DNA of 64,000 bases from Sphaerolaimus hirsutus (GCA_964036195.1 OZ038451.1:27483927-27547926); one strand, 5' to 3'. Positions 11,202 to 23,248 are shown, counted from the first letter of the stretch. Made by a program: numbers and translations. The notes: generated by a model from the sequence alone, not told the origin.

Positions 11202-11880
11202 CCCCAGTCCATTGCTCATTTATAAGCTCTGCTTGCAGTTGTCTTGCGAATAAAATTGGGGCAGTATAAATGGGACAGTGTCCTTGTTAGGTTACACTCC
11301 AAGACGTTGTAAAATGTCAAATGTTATGCAAAGTGTCAAGAGTCATATCCAGTAAAAGAAAAAAAAGAAAATTTACAGGGTCCGGGTGTGGCCTCAGATG
11401 TGGCAGTGACAGATTTGGAAATTCAAGGTTCAAAAGATTTTTGTATCTGTCTGTGCGGCTTGAAACGATAGTCAGTTGAGAGCTTTTTTACCTATATATT
11501 TGTTTACATGTTTGCTGTGTTGACGCGCCAAAATTTACTTCGATGAGTGCTTTTTGAGGTATAGCAAATTTCTTCAAATAGAAGCGATTCAGAGGTAAGG
11601 GCTGGAAATCTGCCAAAAATGGAGACAATCCCTTTTAGGTAACTCTCCCCTCTTATAAATATAAATACACCCATGGCTACCTTTCCTCACTTTTTTCAAA
11701 AACCTAAAAGGGACACCCCCAACCCATCACAAATATCCCAGCTAACCCCATGTCCCTTTATCCAGCATGCACCTAAATGGGTTATGTTTATGCGAGCATC
11801 TCAAGTGCACGCGAGCGGCAAGGTGGAATGCCAGCGCATGATGTACTTGGCTTCAACTTGAGCATGCATGTGCTTCGAGC
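11202..11880. other. no gene seen; relic of CCCTGTAAAATGTC repeat
   Basis: 11290-11390 carries GTAAAATGTC words and TTTACAGGGTCC typical of that repeat family. The rest is featureless. Confidence 0.4.
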
Positions 11881-12381
11881 CACAGTTGTTAAAGGTACTG
11901 AACTTTTTTGAAGTATATGTAAATGTAGGTATTTATTTTTTACTCACACTCTGAGTGCAGAAAACGTTAAGTATTTTTTTACTCATGAATAAAAATGAGT
12001 AAAATACTTTTTCCCCAAGAATACATAAAACTGAGTATTTTTATGAATTTTGCCCCAGTTTTCACTCAAAATCACTTATTTTCGTACCTTTCGACCATTT
12101 TAACCTTCAAATTCATTAGTTCATGTGTTATTTGCCTATTTTAAGCTATTTTTGAATTTTTTCTCCTATTTTGCGCTTTTTTTCTTCCTTTTTTCCCATC
12201 TATGCCTTGAAAAATCCTATAACAAAGCCTAACTGAAATACGCTTTCTGTACTCCAGTACTTTCTAAAAGTAAACGTAAAAGCGATCACGGGTACTTTTT
12301 CAAAGTATATGTTAACATATTGCCTCAGTACTCGAGTATACGTACTTTTTGAGTAAACGTAAATACGTTTTAACAACTATG
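11881..12381. mobile_element. hAT-type MITE, CA(T/C)AGTTGTTAAA family
   Basis: Ends CACAGTTGTTAAAG and GTTTTAACAACTATG; flanks CTTCGAGC and CTTCAAGC match at 7 of 8. The interior carries ACGTAAA words and a middle (12040-12220) shared with the CAGGGGTCTCC family. Confidence 0.85.
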
Positions 12382-13520
12382 CTTCAAGCCGTTCTACGCG
12401 AATGCATGTAGAGGTACATGTATTTAGGTATTTTATGTACTACATGTAGGTATATATCCTCTGGCTATGTTTATGTATGTATTTATGTACTTTCAGGTTT
12501 ATGTATCTAGTATTTTTGTACATATGTACATGTGTAAAAGCTTTACGCTAGCCCAAAATCTACGTACGTATAGGGATTTTTACATTGTCGGAAAATCGTT
12601 GAAATGGATGCACGGATGGAAAATTTAATTTGTTTTATTTATTAAAATTAAATTAAAATTAAATTTTCAATGCAAAATGTCAAAAGTCAGCTAAAATGTC
12701 CAGTAAAATGTTTGACATGTTAAAGGGCATTCTACATGACTTTTGACACTATGCGTGACATTTGCAATTTTACAGGGAGGGTGGCCCCTGATTAGCATCT
12801 ATCTAGTCAAAAATCGTGTAAGCAACAAAAATCGATTTAGTTTATCCACGCCTTTAGTTTTTAGTTTTTAGCCTTCATACCCTTCCAAATTCACAAATTT
12901 CCTGGCAATGCTCCAAGTTTTCTGAGTCATGCTTATGCATGGCACCGCCACACAGACTGACTGAGTGACTGATGGAGGGAGAGTGAAAAAACAGCTTTTT
13001 CATGTGTGAAATCAATAATTCCACACCTGGGAATTTGCTAGCTGGATAAGGTAAGGTTCTTGAGTGGTTGTTTTTGTGAAGGGTTTTTCAGTTTCAATGT
13101 TGTTTTTTTCTAGGATTTTTTTCTCTCGAATTTTTTTTCCATTGGTTTTTACTGATTTCATCTTTGGGCCGCAATTTTTATTCGCATGTTTCCCGAGCCA
13201 TTTTATGACATTCTATTTGATTTTATTTGCAGAGAACACTATAAAATTGCTGTATCTCCTCTCAATGATGTTTGCATTGAGCGAGATTTCATTTCGTTGT
13301 CAATCTAGTGGAAAAATGTAATTTGATAAGCCCCCCCCCTTGCGGTGTGTCTGAGTGCGTGCGGTTTGTAGGAAATATTGGGATGTCTAGTTTTGTCATG
13401 TTTTGTATTTATGATATTTATTGGTTATTTTTTGTAGCGATAAACACAAGTTGAAAAGTTCAATATTATTGTAATTGCAGATGTTGAATGTTGATTTGCC
13501 CAAATTTGGATAGTTTATGG
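12382..13520. other. no gene seen; one repeat relic
   Basis: 12660-12790 carries inverted GTAAAATGTC words. 12960-13060 has a donor-like AAG-gtaagg but no supporting frame. Confidence 0.4.
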
Positions 13521-13524
13521 CTGT

Positions 13525-14066
13525 GTTGTGTATACTCCGTGGACCGCACGCTATGCATTTTTCTGAACGAAACACTCCATCATGACGTCATCGTCATTAA
13601 AGTCAGATGTGTTTAAAAAATTAGGCACAAAACATGTTCAAGGACGTATCCAGGGGGGCGGGGGGGCTGCAGACCCCCCTTCCCGGGGTGAGACCTAAAA
13701 AGTCCCGGAAAATTCAACTTTTCCTATATATTTTTCGATGTTTCTTAAAAAATTTGCTCGCAAGCGCGCAATATCATTCCCATGCATTGTATTTACAGCG
13801 GATCGGCCCATGTAAACCAATTTCCTTGGAAATGAACAGATTTTTTGCAAATTTCGCTGTATATGTATACGCCCCGTAAACAAGCAGCCCGCCGCTCAAA
13901 AATCCTGGATACGTCCCTGAACATGTTGGATCTACTCGGTTCCGCCTTTTTGTCTGTAAAATGTTATTCTTTCTGCGAAGGTGCATACATAAGTATCCTG
14001 CTCACACACATATTGACCAAGACATAAGTTATTCCGGGTGAGTTCTTTGCAGGTCTGCAGAGTACA
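13525..14066. mobile_element. GACGTCATC/ACATAAGTA repeat hosting a nested MITE
   Basis: The left part (GTATACTCCGTGGACCGCA, TGACGTCATCGTC) and the right part (ACATAAGTATCCTG, TGCAGAGTACAC) recur at 15395-15592, 21194-21985, 23785-23850 and 60070-60180. A hAT MITE (13639-13919) is inserted in it. Confidence 0.55.
13639..13919. mobile_element. hAT-type MITE, CAAGGACGTA(T/G)CCAGG family, copy 1
   Basis: CAAGGACGTATCCAGG and CCTGGATACGTCCCTG ends with an exact 8-bp duplication AACATGTT (13631-13638 and 13920-13927). Confidence 0.92.
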
Positions 14067-14125
14067 CCTGTGTGTGAAATGTATTCATGTAACCACAATA
14101 CAATCATGGTAGGGTAGGTAGGAAA

Positions 14126-14354
14126 GGGGGTGCACTGATACGCACATCTGCCCGATACGCACATTTGCCCGTTTTTTTCACTTGACACTTTTTTAAGTGA
14201 TGTTCAGATATGAGTGAAGTGAAAAAAGTCCACTAATGTCATTGCGCAACTTTTTTTCACTTTACTCATATCTGAAAATCACTTGAAAAAGTGTCAAGTC
14301 AAAAAACGGGCAAATGTGCGCATATCGGGCAGATGTGCGTATCAGGCCTGCCCC
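14126..14354. mobile_element. palindromic MITE (GATACGCACATCTGCCCG)
   Basis: Nearly a single perfect hairpin: CTGATACGCACATCTGCCCG is mirrored at the right end. Flanked by the direct repeat GGTAGGAAA (14117-14125 and 14355-14363). Arms include TTTTTCACTTGACAC words. Confidence 0.88.
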
Positions 14355-14363
14355 GGTAGGAAA

Positions 14364-14927
14364 TTTGAATGTTTTTGAGTTCAGTTGTCGGGTTCAAAGG
14401 TGCTTGGTTTGCAACGCACCCAGCACAATGATGTAAATTGTCTCAAATATTCCCATGTTTCAAAATTGTTTCAGTGTCACCACTGCTATGCTATGTACCC
14501 AAGTATTTTATGTGTTACCATTAATGCTACTCACTAGTGAATTGTGTTTGCTTTATCCAATCAGTTTGAAATCATGTTTTAGAAGCCTAAGCGAGCTTCA
14601 ATCCATTTTACTTGCAAAAACACTGGGTGTCATTTTTTACTGCTGGTTCAGGTTATTGTGTGTTTGATCAATCAGAGTTAGTGTTATAATTATTGACCAA
14701 TTTTTCAGTAAGGATGTAAATATATATAAAAATATTCAAATTGATATTTTTGAAAGCATACATAAAAAGCTAAATGTAGATGTTTGTAAATGTATAATTT
14801 AAAAATTACCTAGGTATTCAAATAAATATCCATAAATATATCCAAAAAGTATTTATCCAGCTTTTCAGAAAATAAGTACAAGCCATAACAACCATAATTT
14901 AAGGATAATTATTCACAGCATCCTTCT
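14364..14927. other. AT-rich, no gene seen
   Basis: 14705-14880 resembles the AT-rich MITE at 41102-41388 but has lost clear ends. Confidence 0.4.
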
Positions 14928-15220
14928 AAACACCTTCCCGGTCACGTCCGGCAGCTATTTTTTGATTTTACTTCTTATATCCTATCCCCAGTTCTACGGC
15001 GCCCATGAGGCTGAAACTTGGGGGAGATATTGGCGCAACCCCCCTCTACTTTGCATGAATTGGGGGGGGGTCGCGGCGACCCCCCCAATTCATGCGAAGT
15101 AGAGGGGGGTTGCGCCAATATCTCCCCCAAGTTTCAGCCTCGGGGGCGCCCTAGAACTGGGGATAGGATATAAGAAGTAAAATGAAAAAATGACTGCCGG
15201 ACGTGACCGGGAAGGTGTTT
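14928..15220. repeat. long near-perfect palindrome
   Basis: AAACACCTTCCCGGTCACGT on the left is answered by ACGTGACCGGGAAGGTGTTT on the right. The two halves of about 146 bp match with few changes around a GGGGGTCGCGGCGACCCCC centre near 15073. Confidence 0.92.
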
Positions 15221-15904
15221 ATTTTGATGAAAAAATGTTTTACTTTGCTGTTTTACAAATGTTTACTGAATTAGGTAAGTAAGAAAGTACCTAAAAATTG
15301 GTAAAACCTTATTTTATTAGGCATACCTGACAGGACCTGACAGGCATACCTGACAGGACCTGGTGCATGCTCTGAATTTTTGTGAATAAAACAATAATAC
15401 ATGCTACGTCATCATTAATAAAAGAATTTTCCCAAAAAGGAAAAAAGGTTCCAGACACAAAACGTGTGTTGTTTGTACCCTTTCTTCAAAATGTTTTTTT
15501 TTTTTAGTGAACATTCATAAGTATCTCGCTCACACATTATTGACTAAAACATAAGTAATTTTGGGCGCACACTCTGCGGTTCGCCGAGTACATGTTCGCA
15601 TTTCACCGATTTCGTAAATATAAAATGGATTAAACAGATGGTGGTAAACCCGCACAATCTCAAACCGGCGCGAGTACATTTTAATAACTGCAGCCTCAGT
15701 TCAGTTGGGCGTTGATTTGCAAATGCATCTCATAATTTATCAGCTTTGGCATTTGGCGCTGCCGCAGCGCAATCAAATGTGTCACATGCGAGCGTATAGA
15801 ACATGCACATTGCATTTCGGTGCCGGGTGGACCATTTTATGTGGAATTGGGAGAATTTTGGACGCGTCTCATTTTGTCCGGATGACATTTTTTTCAATGG
15901 TTAT
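15221..15904. other. no gene seen
   Basis: Contains a short CAGGACCTGACAGGCATACCTGA duplication (15328-15362) and ACATAAGTA/GACGTCATC repeat relics at 15395-15592. Confidence 0.4.
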
Positions 15905-17035
15905 GGAAGAGCCTGTGCCTCTCCGAATGTAAACCCGCCCCGAATGTATACCCGCCCCGAATGGAAGCATACCCGCTCCGAAGGTAAGCCCGGCCCGAAG
16001 GTAACTGATGCTACCTTCGGGCCGGGCTTACCTTCGGAGCGGGTATTCATTCGGGCCGGGTTGGAGATAAGCGGAGGGGGGGGGGGGGGGCACGACTGGT
16101 GGCGCATGTGCACCCATCGGCGCGGTGCGGCAAACACAAAGGGCAAATAACAATACAAAATGATACCCGAAATGAGTGGAAATTCAATTTCGGGTATCAT
16201 GTTCAACTGCTAATTTTCAACGTATTCGTGAAAACGACATGAAACTAGCAGTTGAAATTAAAACCCGAAATTGAAATTTTGTACAAAATTTCAATTTCGG
16301 GTTTCAATTTCAACTGCTAGTTTCATGTTGTTTTCACAAAAATGTTGAAAACTAGCAGAAATTGAATTTCAACTTATTTCGGGTATCATTTTCATCTGCT
16401 AGTTTTCATCATTTTTGTGAAAACAACATGGAACTAGCAGTTGAAATTGAAAGCCGAAATTGAAATTTTGTACCAGATTTCAATTTCGGGTTTTAATTTC
16501 AACTGCTAGTTTCATGTTGTTTTCACGAATACGTTGAAAATTAGCAGTTGAAAATTATACCCGAAATGAGGAGTAAAGATACCCCAAAATGTCGGCAGAT
16601 CGTTTTTCAAGATGTCGTTTTCTGTTCGATTAAATGTCGGCAGATCATGTTGCACAAATGTTGCTCGAAAAGACACCGAATCGCATGCCGAACCGAGGGG
16701 GGGGGGGTCACTCATCAAACATCAAACATCGGTTGCGGTCTTGGCGGCAAATATAAAGAGCCATGCATTGTTGGGCCTCATTTGTATTGTTATTTGCCCT
16801 TTGTGTTTGCCGCACCGCGCCGATGGGTGCACATGCGCCGCCAGTCGTGCCCCCCCCCCACTAATCTCCAACCCGGCCCGAATGAATACCCGGTCCGAAT
16901 GTATACCCGCTCCGAAGGTAAGCCCGGCCCGAAGGTAGCATCAGTTACCTTCGGGCCGGGCTTACCTTCGGAGCGGGTATGCTTCCATTCGGTGCGGGTA
17001 TACATTCGGGGCGGGTATACATTCGGAATGAGCCT
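15905..17035. mobile_element. compound palindrome, 1.1 kb
   Basis: Outer inverted arms 15905-16165 and 16770-17035 hold CCCGAATGTATACCCGC and CCCGGCCCGAAGGTA words. Between them are four alternately inverted units of about 105 bp (AACTGCTAGTTTCATG; CCCGAAATTGAAATT). The 192-aa ORF through it is repeat-derived. Confidence 0.85.
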
Positions 17036-17510
17036 TGGTCGTTATGGAATACGTTTTGGACGTTTTGTGACTTCCGGCGACCTAATTTTTCAATTATCAG
17101 TGACAGCCGACAGGAGGGTTGTTTGATGGATTTTATATGTTTTAAAGCGGCATGAAAATAAGGTGTAGAATTGTATTGTTTTATTTAGTACTTTTTTACA
17201 TTTATTACATTTTTATTTATCATTTTTTTTTATTTTTGCCAGTTGTTTTGCTACCCAAGCCGCAAATGTGGTCTGTTTTGCATTCACAATGGAATATTTC
17301 AAGTTTGTTCACATTGTAAAACAATTCATAAAGATCAATCAAAAATATATTTACAGTGAATACCGAAACGCTGACAGTTCGCTGACAACTGTAAAAAGGT
17401 AAGTGGTTGTCAGCTTACTGCTAGAAAGCTGCCAGCGTTTTCACTTTGTTTTCAGTAGGTTGTGTCATAATCACACAGCCTGTCAAATAATGACAGTTTT
17501 GGCATTCCAA
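17036..17510. other. AT-rich, no gene seen
   Basis: Only short inverted words (GCTGACAACTG, 17370-17430) were noticed. Confidence 0.35.
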
Positions 17511-17945
17511 ATGGGCGAGATCTCGGCCGTAAAGTAAACCCGGCCGTAAAGTAAATCCGGCCGTAATGCATTGTTGCACAAACTTATTTACGTTTACTCG
17601 ATAAATACGTATACTCGAGTGCTGCGTAAATACGTTTACGTTTCCTCCCGAAAAAATACCGGTACACAGTTACTCGCGTACTTTTTGAAAGTACGCGAGT
17701 ACAGAAAACTAGTATTTAGATATATTTACGTTTACTCACCTTTTACACAGCGTAAAAGTAGTAAATTTTTACTTTACGTTTTCTGTATTCAGGTGTGACT
17801 AAAAATAAAATACTTTACGTTTACGTTTACTTTGAAAAAGCTACAGTACTTTAAACAACTCTGCCGTAATGATGCCCGGCCTAAAGTAGCACCCTCTACT
17901 TTACGGCCGGCTTTACTTTACGGCCGGACCATCCCCAAATGTCCC
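17511..17945. mobile_element. CGGCCGTAAAGTAAA element hosting a nested MITE, copy A
   Basis: CCGGCCGTAAAGTAAA words occur in inverted orientation at both edges; a 285-bp MITE is inserted at CCGTAATG. The whole unit recurs, inverted, at 30345-30770. Confidence 0.8.
17579..17863. mobile_element. nested hAT-type MITE (CATAGTTGTT family)
   Basis: Exact 8-bp duplication CCGTAATG (17571-17578 and 17864-17871). ACGTAAACGTATTTACG words inside. Confidence 0.9.
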
Positions 17946-19350
17946 ATTTTATCCCCACTCTCGTTTTATCTGCGCCACCCATCGCATTATGCACAAATTT
18001 GCTCTGGCCCCCCGGTTATCAGTCATGAAACAGAAATCCAAGCACAATTGCCATTTCTTTGGAGATGCAGTGCTATGAATGTTCGCTTTTGAGATTGGCT
18101 GAACGTGGAAATGGATTTGTTATAGACTTTTTATTTCCTTTTTTTTGCGTCCATAAAATGTCTGAATTGAGTGGTTATTGTTCGAAATTTATTGACTTGT
18201 GATGACTTTTTGTTGTGGTAACGATAACTTTTTACCATAAATTCCGTAAACATATATTTTTACGATTAAAGTACTTTTTAAAGCCCATTTTTATGTGGAC
18301 TTTATTTCGCATCAGGGTCTAGTCACGTCAAATTGTCACACAAATATCATGTAAAATGTCAAATACCCAGTAAGATGTTGTTTCGAATGGCTGGCGAAGG
18401 GTTAGTTGACAAAGACATCCGGTGTCAACTGGGCGGAATGGTTTTCTTTCAGATTTTATCATTTTAGTACCTTAATCGCGGCCGCAGAACGATGTTCAAA
18501 TGCCCATACAAATATTAATTTGTTTTCGACATTGCCCAATGACTCCGTGTACTTGAAAAATGTACTGCCCCCCGTCCGTCAACTAAGATCTGAATTGAAA
18601 TGGAAGCCAGTTGACGTCCACTATGGGTATCGCCAATATTTTTACCGAGAATTGTAACTTTGCGTTACATTTTACAAACTTTTCGTGATATTTTAATCGA
18701 CATTTTACGTTATACATTTCACATTTCACATTGTGTTTCCTTTCCTTTCACTGCGTTTCTAGGCTAAATCCAAGCCAAATTTAACATACCCTGTGGCAAT
18801 TTATCACACACAAAGCTGGCTTCCCTTAAATTCTAGCAAAATGTGATGCTTTTGCCTTTGATGTGTCCAAATTGATGGCATCTAAATGCGTGTATTTATT
18901 ATATGCATGCGCATTGCATAATCCTAACTGTGGGTGACATTTCATGTGCACTTTACTCATCTCGAATTTATCACTGCCAGGGGATCGTGTAGCGATGGCA
19001 AACAGTGTGGAGAAAATGAGTTAACTGTTTTTTAACAGTGGATTTTTGAATGTCGATTTTTTCGATTTTTTTTTCGAATTTGTTTTTAAAATTTAGCATT
19101 TGTTTTTTTTTCGACGCTTGGTAAATATGCCGTAAAAGTTTAATGGGTTTTCGGAATGTTGTTTCAGACACCTTATATTTAGTTTATCAGCCAACAATAA
19201 GCACCTACTTGTAAAAATTAGGTATATGTTTTTTTGCATTATACATACACCTTCAACCCAAAATGCCAAAGAATTAAAATAGTTATTTATATTTATGAAT
19301 TTTCGAGTTTTTGACATTTTCCAAAAAAAATTTTGCATGTGTTTTTCCAA
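17946..19350. other. no gene seen; MITE relics
   Basis: 18330-18640 has GTAAAATGTC words and a GTTGACA/TGTCAACT inverted pair related to 8104-8264. An 83-residue ORF there has no splice support. Confidence 0.4.
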
Positions 19351-19351
19351 T

Positions 19352-19545
19352 GGCCCTACGCACACTGGTTGTCACACGAAATTTCGAAAACTCATAAATG
19401 AGTTTGTACGTGTTTTAGTTTTCCACAATGAGTCATTTTTAATCTCCGTCAACTGTAGTTGACGGCCACCTCATTGTAGAAAACTCCAATGTGTTCTAAG
19501 CCGATCTGTGAGTTTTCGAAATTGCGTGTGAACACTAGTGAGAGC
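19352..19545. mobile_element. MITE with GCACACTGGTTGTCAC ends
   Basis: Left GCACACTGGTTGTCACACGA and right GCGTGTGAACACTAGTG are partly inverted, with a GTCAACTGTAGTTGAC centre. Related to 40615-40856 and 57186-57360. Confidence 0.55.
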
Positions 19546-19660
19546 AGGCATAATGGAGCGATAAAAATGAGAAACTAAGGATTCGTAAATTCGAAAATGT
19601 TTTGAAATTTTGTTTGCCATCACTAGTGGCGTGATAAATACTACATGATTACATGTAAAT

Positions 19661-20029
19661 ACCGTGTTACCTCAAAAAAACCCATGGGGCGTATATTTTT
19701 TCGCCAGCAAAATTTGAGAGGGGTTAATCCGAGGGGGGGGGGGCTTTTTCGAGGACGGGTTATTATTTCGTCAAAAATTTTCGTAAGGATCATAGTAAAT
19801 AGTAGGCATTTGCGTACCCAAAACAGGTAATAAATGCGTCCAAACAGGATATATTTGGACATAAAAACGTAGATAGCAACACAAACTAGTCTATGTGTAG
19901 CTGCAATGCAATATTTACATGATGTACATCCTCCCGGAGGGGGGTATTTCTAGGGGGTTTATTATTTCCCCAACCCAATCTGAGGGGGGTTTTTCAAGGG
20001 GGGGGGGGGTAATTCGAGCTATTACGGTA
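19661..20029. mobile_element. TACCGT...GGGG MITE
   Basis: ACCGTGTTACCTC at left and ATTACGGTA at right, with GGGGGTTTTTC-type words between. Confidence 0.6.
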
Positions 20030-20555
20030 CATGAGTATGCAAATACGTGTATTTATGTAAATACATGCATAGATTTTAGGAGGCGATACACAATTGATGA
20101 GATGCAGATTGACATCAAATGCAAATTTCGTAAGTGGACATTGGACGAATGACAAGAAATGTAATCAGTGGTAGGTATGTCAGGTAACAAGGGAACATTT
20201 TAGTGACAGGGCAAGTAAATTTGTCACCACAAATACTTGTCGCTTAAACGATTACTTGTCACTTGACTTAGCACTTTTCGTACCACTTCACTATTTCTTC
20301 CCGAACTATCCCCAACTATCCCCAACTTTACCAGAAAGAAATACGAATTAAAATTCAATTATCTATCCGCAAACTGTCAAGCTCCTTGTCAACTGATGTC
20401 TTAGAGAAAATTTGTTTTTCCCGATCATGTGTAATAAAAGTTGTTTCGATGCTAGTCTCAATTAAAGTGTCAAATGACGCATCAATATAATATTTCTACC
20501 ACGATTTGAAACTTTGCCAAAAACATGTCACTTAGATTCCATACTAGACAACTAA
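20030..20555. other. no gene or clear repeat seen
   Basis: AT-rich; 20170-20290 repeats CTTGTCAC words, also seen at 43320-43420 and 55070-55200. Confidence 0.35.
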
Positions 20556-20940
20556 TAGAAACGGGGCAGGCCTGATACGCACATCTGCCCAATACGCACA
20601 TTTGCCCGTTTTTTTTCACTTGACACTTTTTCAAGTGATTTTCAGATATGAGTAAAGTGAAAAAAAGTTGCGCAATGACATTAGTGAACTTTTTTCACTT
20701 CACTCATATCTGAAAATGTGTCAAGTGAAAAAACAGTGGAAAATAGCCATTTTTCACTGTTTTTCACTTGACACATTTTCAAGTGATTTTCAGATATGAG
20801 TGAAGTGGAAAAAGTTCACTAATGTCATTGCGCTACTTTTTTCACTTTACTCATATCTGAAAATCACCTGAAAAAGTGTCAAGTGAAAAAACGGGCAAAT
20901 ATGCGTATCGGGCAGATGTGCGTATCAGTAGGGGGGATAG
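20556..20940. mobile_element. palindromic MITE (GATACGCACATCTGCCC), long copy
   Basis: Same ends as 14126-14354 but with an extra internal hairpin pair of TTTTTCACTTGACACATTTTC arms, so it folds as two stacked palindromes. Confidence 0.85.
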
Positions 20941-21193
20941 GGTACGTAACCCGAAACACCCTGCATTTATGCATTGCAATGCCTCAAATATAATCCATAA
21001 TGTTTCATCTCATCATAATCCGGTGGAATTATGAAAAGTAGAATAGGCTACAATTTTGTATCATCAGATTGAATTGATGACGTGAGAAAAGATCACTTCT
21101 TTTCTTGCTGGGGCATCCTTCATTTCCATGGGTCATTTCTATTTCTTTGTGTTTTAGTGGATTTTTCTAGATCTTAATTTTTGTTCAAATGTA

Positions 21194-21985
21194 TTTTTAC
21201 ACGGCGGACCGCATTCTATGCATTTTTCTGATCGAAACATATCATTATGACGTCATCATTAATAAAATAAAAATTGTTCAAAAAAGAAAACAAAATTTCT
21301 GGCAGGCAACATAATATCTTGGTTGTGCTTCACTAGGCTTTTTTCTTTTTAAAATATTTTTTTGGAGAATGTGAATCATGCTTAACTACGGCGTTGGATT
21401 GGTGCCGGCGCGTAAGACATAAGTATTTATGTGCGGATGCATAACTACTCTGCTGTCCGCCGAGCAGGGGTATGAAAGGGGGGATTGGGGGGGGGGTACC
21501 CCCCCAAAACTGCCTAGCTATCAATCTATCCCGGACGCCACTCAGCTATCTACCTATCTATCCCGGAGGCAAAATTTTGGGCTACATATCCCCTAAACCC
21601 CCCCCCCCCAAATCGGCCAGCTATCTACCTATCTGGAGCGATTTTTGAGTAACACGACCCCAATTTTCGCTCAAAATCGCTATTTTTCATTGCTTCTTAT
21701 AGATTTTCATCTCCAAAATTACTAGTTCATGCATCTTACTGCCTACTTTCAGCTATTTTTAGTAGTATTTATATGTGCTTATATAGGTACCCATTTTCAC
21801 CTACTTTTAGCTATTTTTCCTATTTTCTTCCTTCTATGCCTATATATTGAACCCCCGCGAACCCCCCAACCCCCCCCCCCCAGAAAATTTTCAGCTATCT
21901 ATCCCTCCGGAGGAGCGATTTGATATGTATCCAACCCCCCGGAGGGTCGAAATCTAGAAGACCCCTGCCACCGAGTATAGGTAAT
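21194..21985. mobile_element. GACGTCATC/ACATAAGTA repeat hosting a nested MITE
   Basis: Same family as 13525-14066 (GGACCGCATTCTATGCATTTTTCTG near 21204). A CAGGGGT MITE (21475-21967) is inserted at its CTGTCCGCCGAG site. Confidence 0.6.
21475..21967. mobile_element. hAT-type MITE with CTATCTATC words, copy B
   Basis: CAGGGGT and ACCCCTG ends; flanks CCGCCGAG and CCACCGAG match at 7 of 8. Sequence and layout follow 7526-8049. Confidence 0.88.
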
Positions 21986-22168
21986 GAGTTCACACTTTTA
22001 TAACATCACCGACACGATGTCCCGTTAGGCGGCCAGTCGTGCACCGTGTAAAACGTTAAATGCCCAGTAACATTTTTTCAAATTCATTTATCACAACATT
22101 TTTTTACGATGCCGTAAGCGTGCACTCCGGCCAGTATACATTGTTTTCCGGTCCATTTTCTTCCTACC

Positions 22169-22444
22169 TACCGTATTTCCTCGAAGCATCCCCCGTCGCG
22201 AAATACCCCTTAAAATGGCCACTATGAATTTAATAGGCTCCCTCGAAATACCCCCCCCCCCGTTTTACCCCTCCCCTCAAAATTCTCACTCTGAAACAAT
22301 CACCCCCCGGGGTTATTTCGAGGATACCGTATTTCCTCTAAATACTACCAGGGGGTTCATTTTTCCTCAGCTCGAAAACACCTGGGATTATTTCGAGGGA
22401 GGGGAGGGGTTAATTCAAGGGGAGTATTTCGAGGAAATACGGTA
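22169..22444. mobile_element. TACCGTATTTCCTCGAA MITE
   Basis: TACCGTATTTCCTCG at left and CGAGGAAATACGGTA at right are perfect inverted ends; CCCCGAAATA words and a second internal TACCGTATTTCCTC (22326) suggest a nested pair. Confidence 0.8.
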
Positions 22445-22796
22445 TCCTTCCCAACATCCAAACTCTTGATGAAAAACTTCATTTACCTATCTTTATTTCG
22501 TTTTTATGATCAGGGACATAAAGAAAAAAAGATTAAACATGCTTTACTTCGTCGAACAAAGGGTAATTTCCAAGACATCACAGTCATTCCAACCAAACCA
22601 ATTTTACTAATTGAGAACGTTTCTAATAGGTAATTTCGACCGCTCGAATTACTTGCATTGAGGGAAATAATTGAAAACTTTTAAGAATTTCTGCCCTGCC
22701 TCAGGTTAAATTCATTATTTAAATCTTGTAAATATTAACATATCTACTGAAAGCGCTGTAAATTTTGCTTTGCGATGGCCCATAGTTTATGGCACT
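22445..22796. other. no gene seen
   Basis: AT-rich unique sequence. Confidence 0.35.
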
Positions 22797-23223
22797 ACCG
22801 TGAATCCTCGAATAAGTCCCCAGGGGAGTTATTTTTTCGTCAGAATTTTTTGAGGGGGGACGTATTCGAGGGGGGGAGTTATTCGAGGGGAGGAGTTATT
22901 TTTTCGTCAGAATATTGAGTAAAATGCATGATCAGTAAATTGTATGAATGGGGTGAAATTCATGCACGAATCCATATTTAATGCAATAGAATCGATGCTA
23001 GTGAACATCAGCTACAAAAGAGTACATTCTTTTTACTGTACGCATACATTTACAACATGTTTATCTATGTACGTCGTTCCCACCCATAAAGTAGGGGGGA
23101 GTTATTCGAGGGGGGGAGTTATTTTTTCCCCAGTCTGCTAACAGGGGGGACTTATTCGAGGGGGGGACTTATTCGAGGGGGGGACTTATTCGAGGGGGAG
23201 GACTTATTCGAGGATTTACGGTA
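22797..23223. mobile_element. TACCGT...TTATTCGAGGGGG MITE with tandem words
   Basis: Ends TACCGTGAATCCTCGAATAA and TTATTCGAGGATTTACGGTA; the right part (23095-23215) tandemly repeats GGGGGACTTATTCGAG. Confidence 0.8.
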
Positions 23224-23248
23224 TTCTAACCTTGCCAGGGGCCTCTAC

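Noticed and set aside
16548-17126. 192-residue ORF
   Set aside because: It lies wholly in the compound palindrome; mirrored frames give similar peptides from the other arm.
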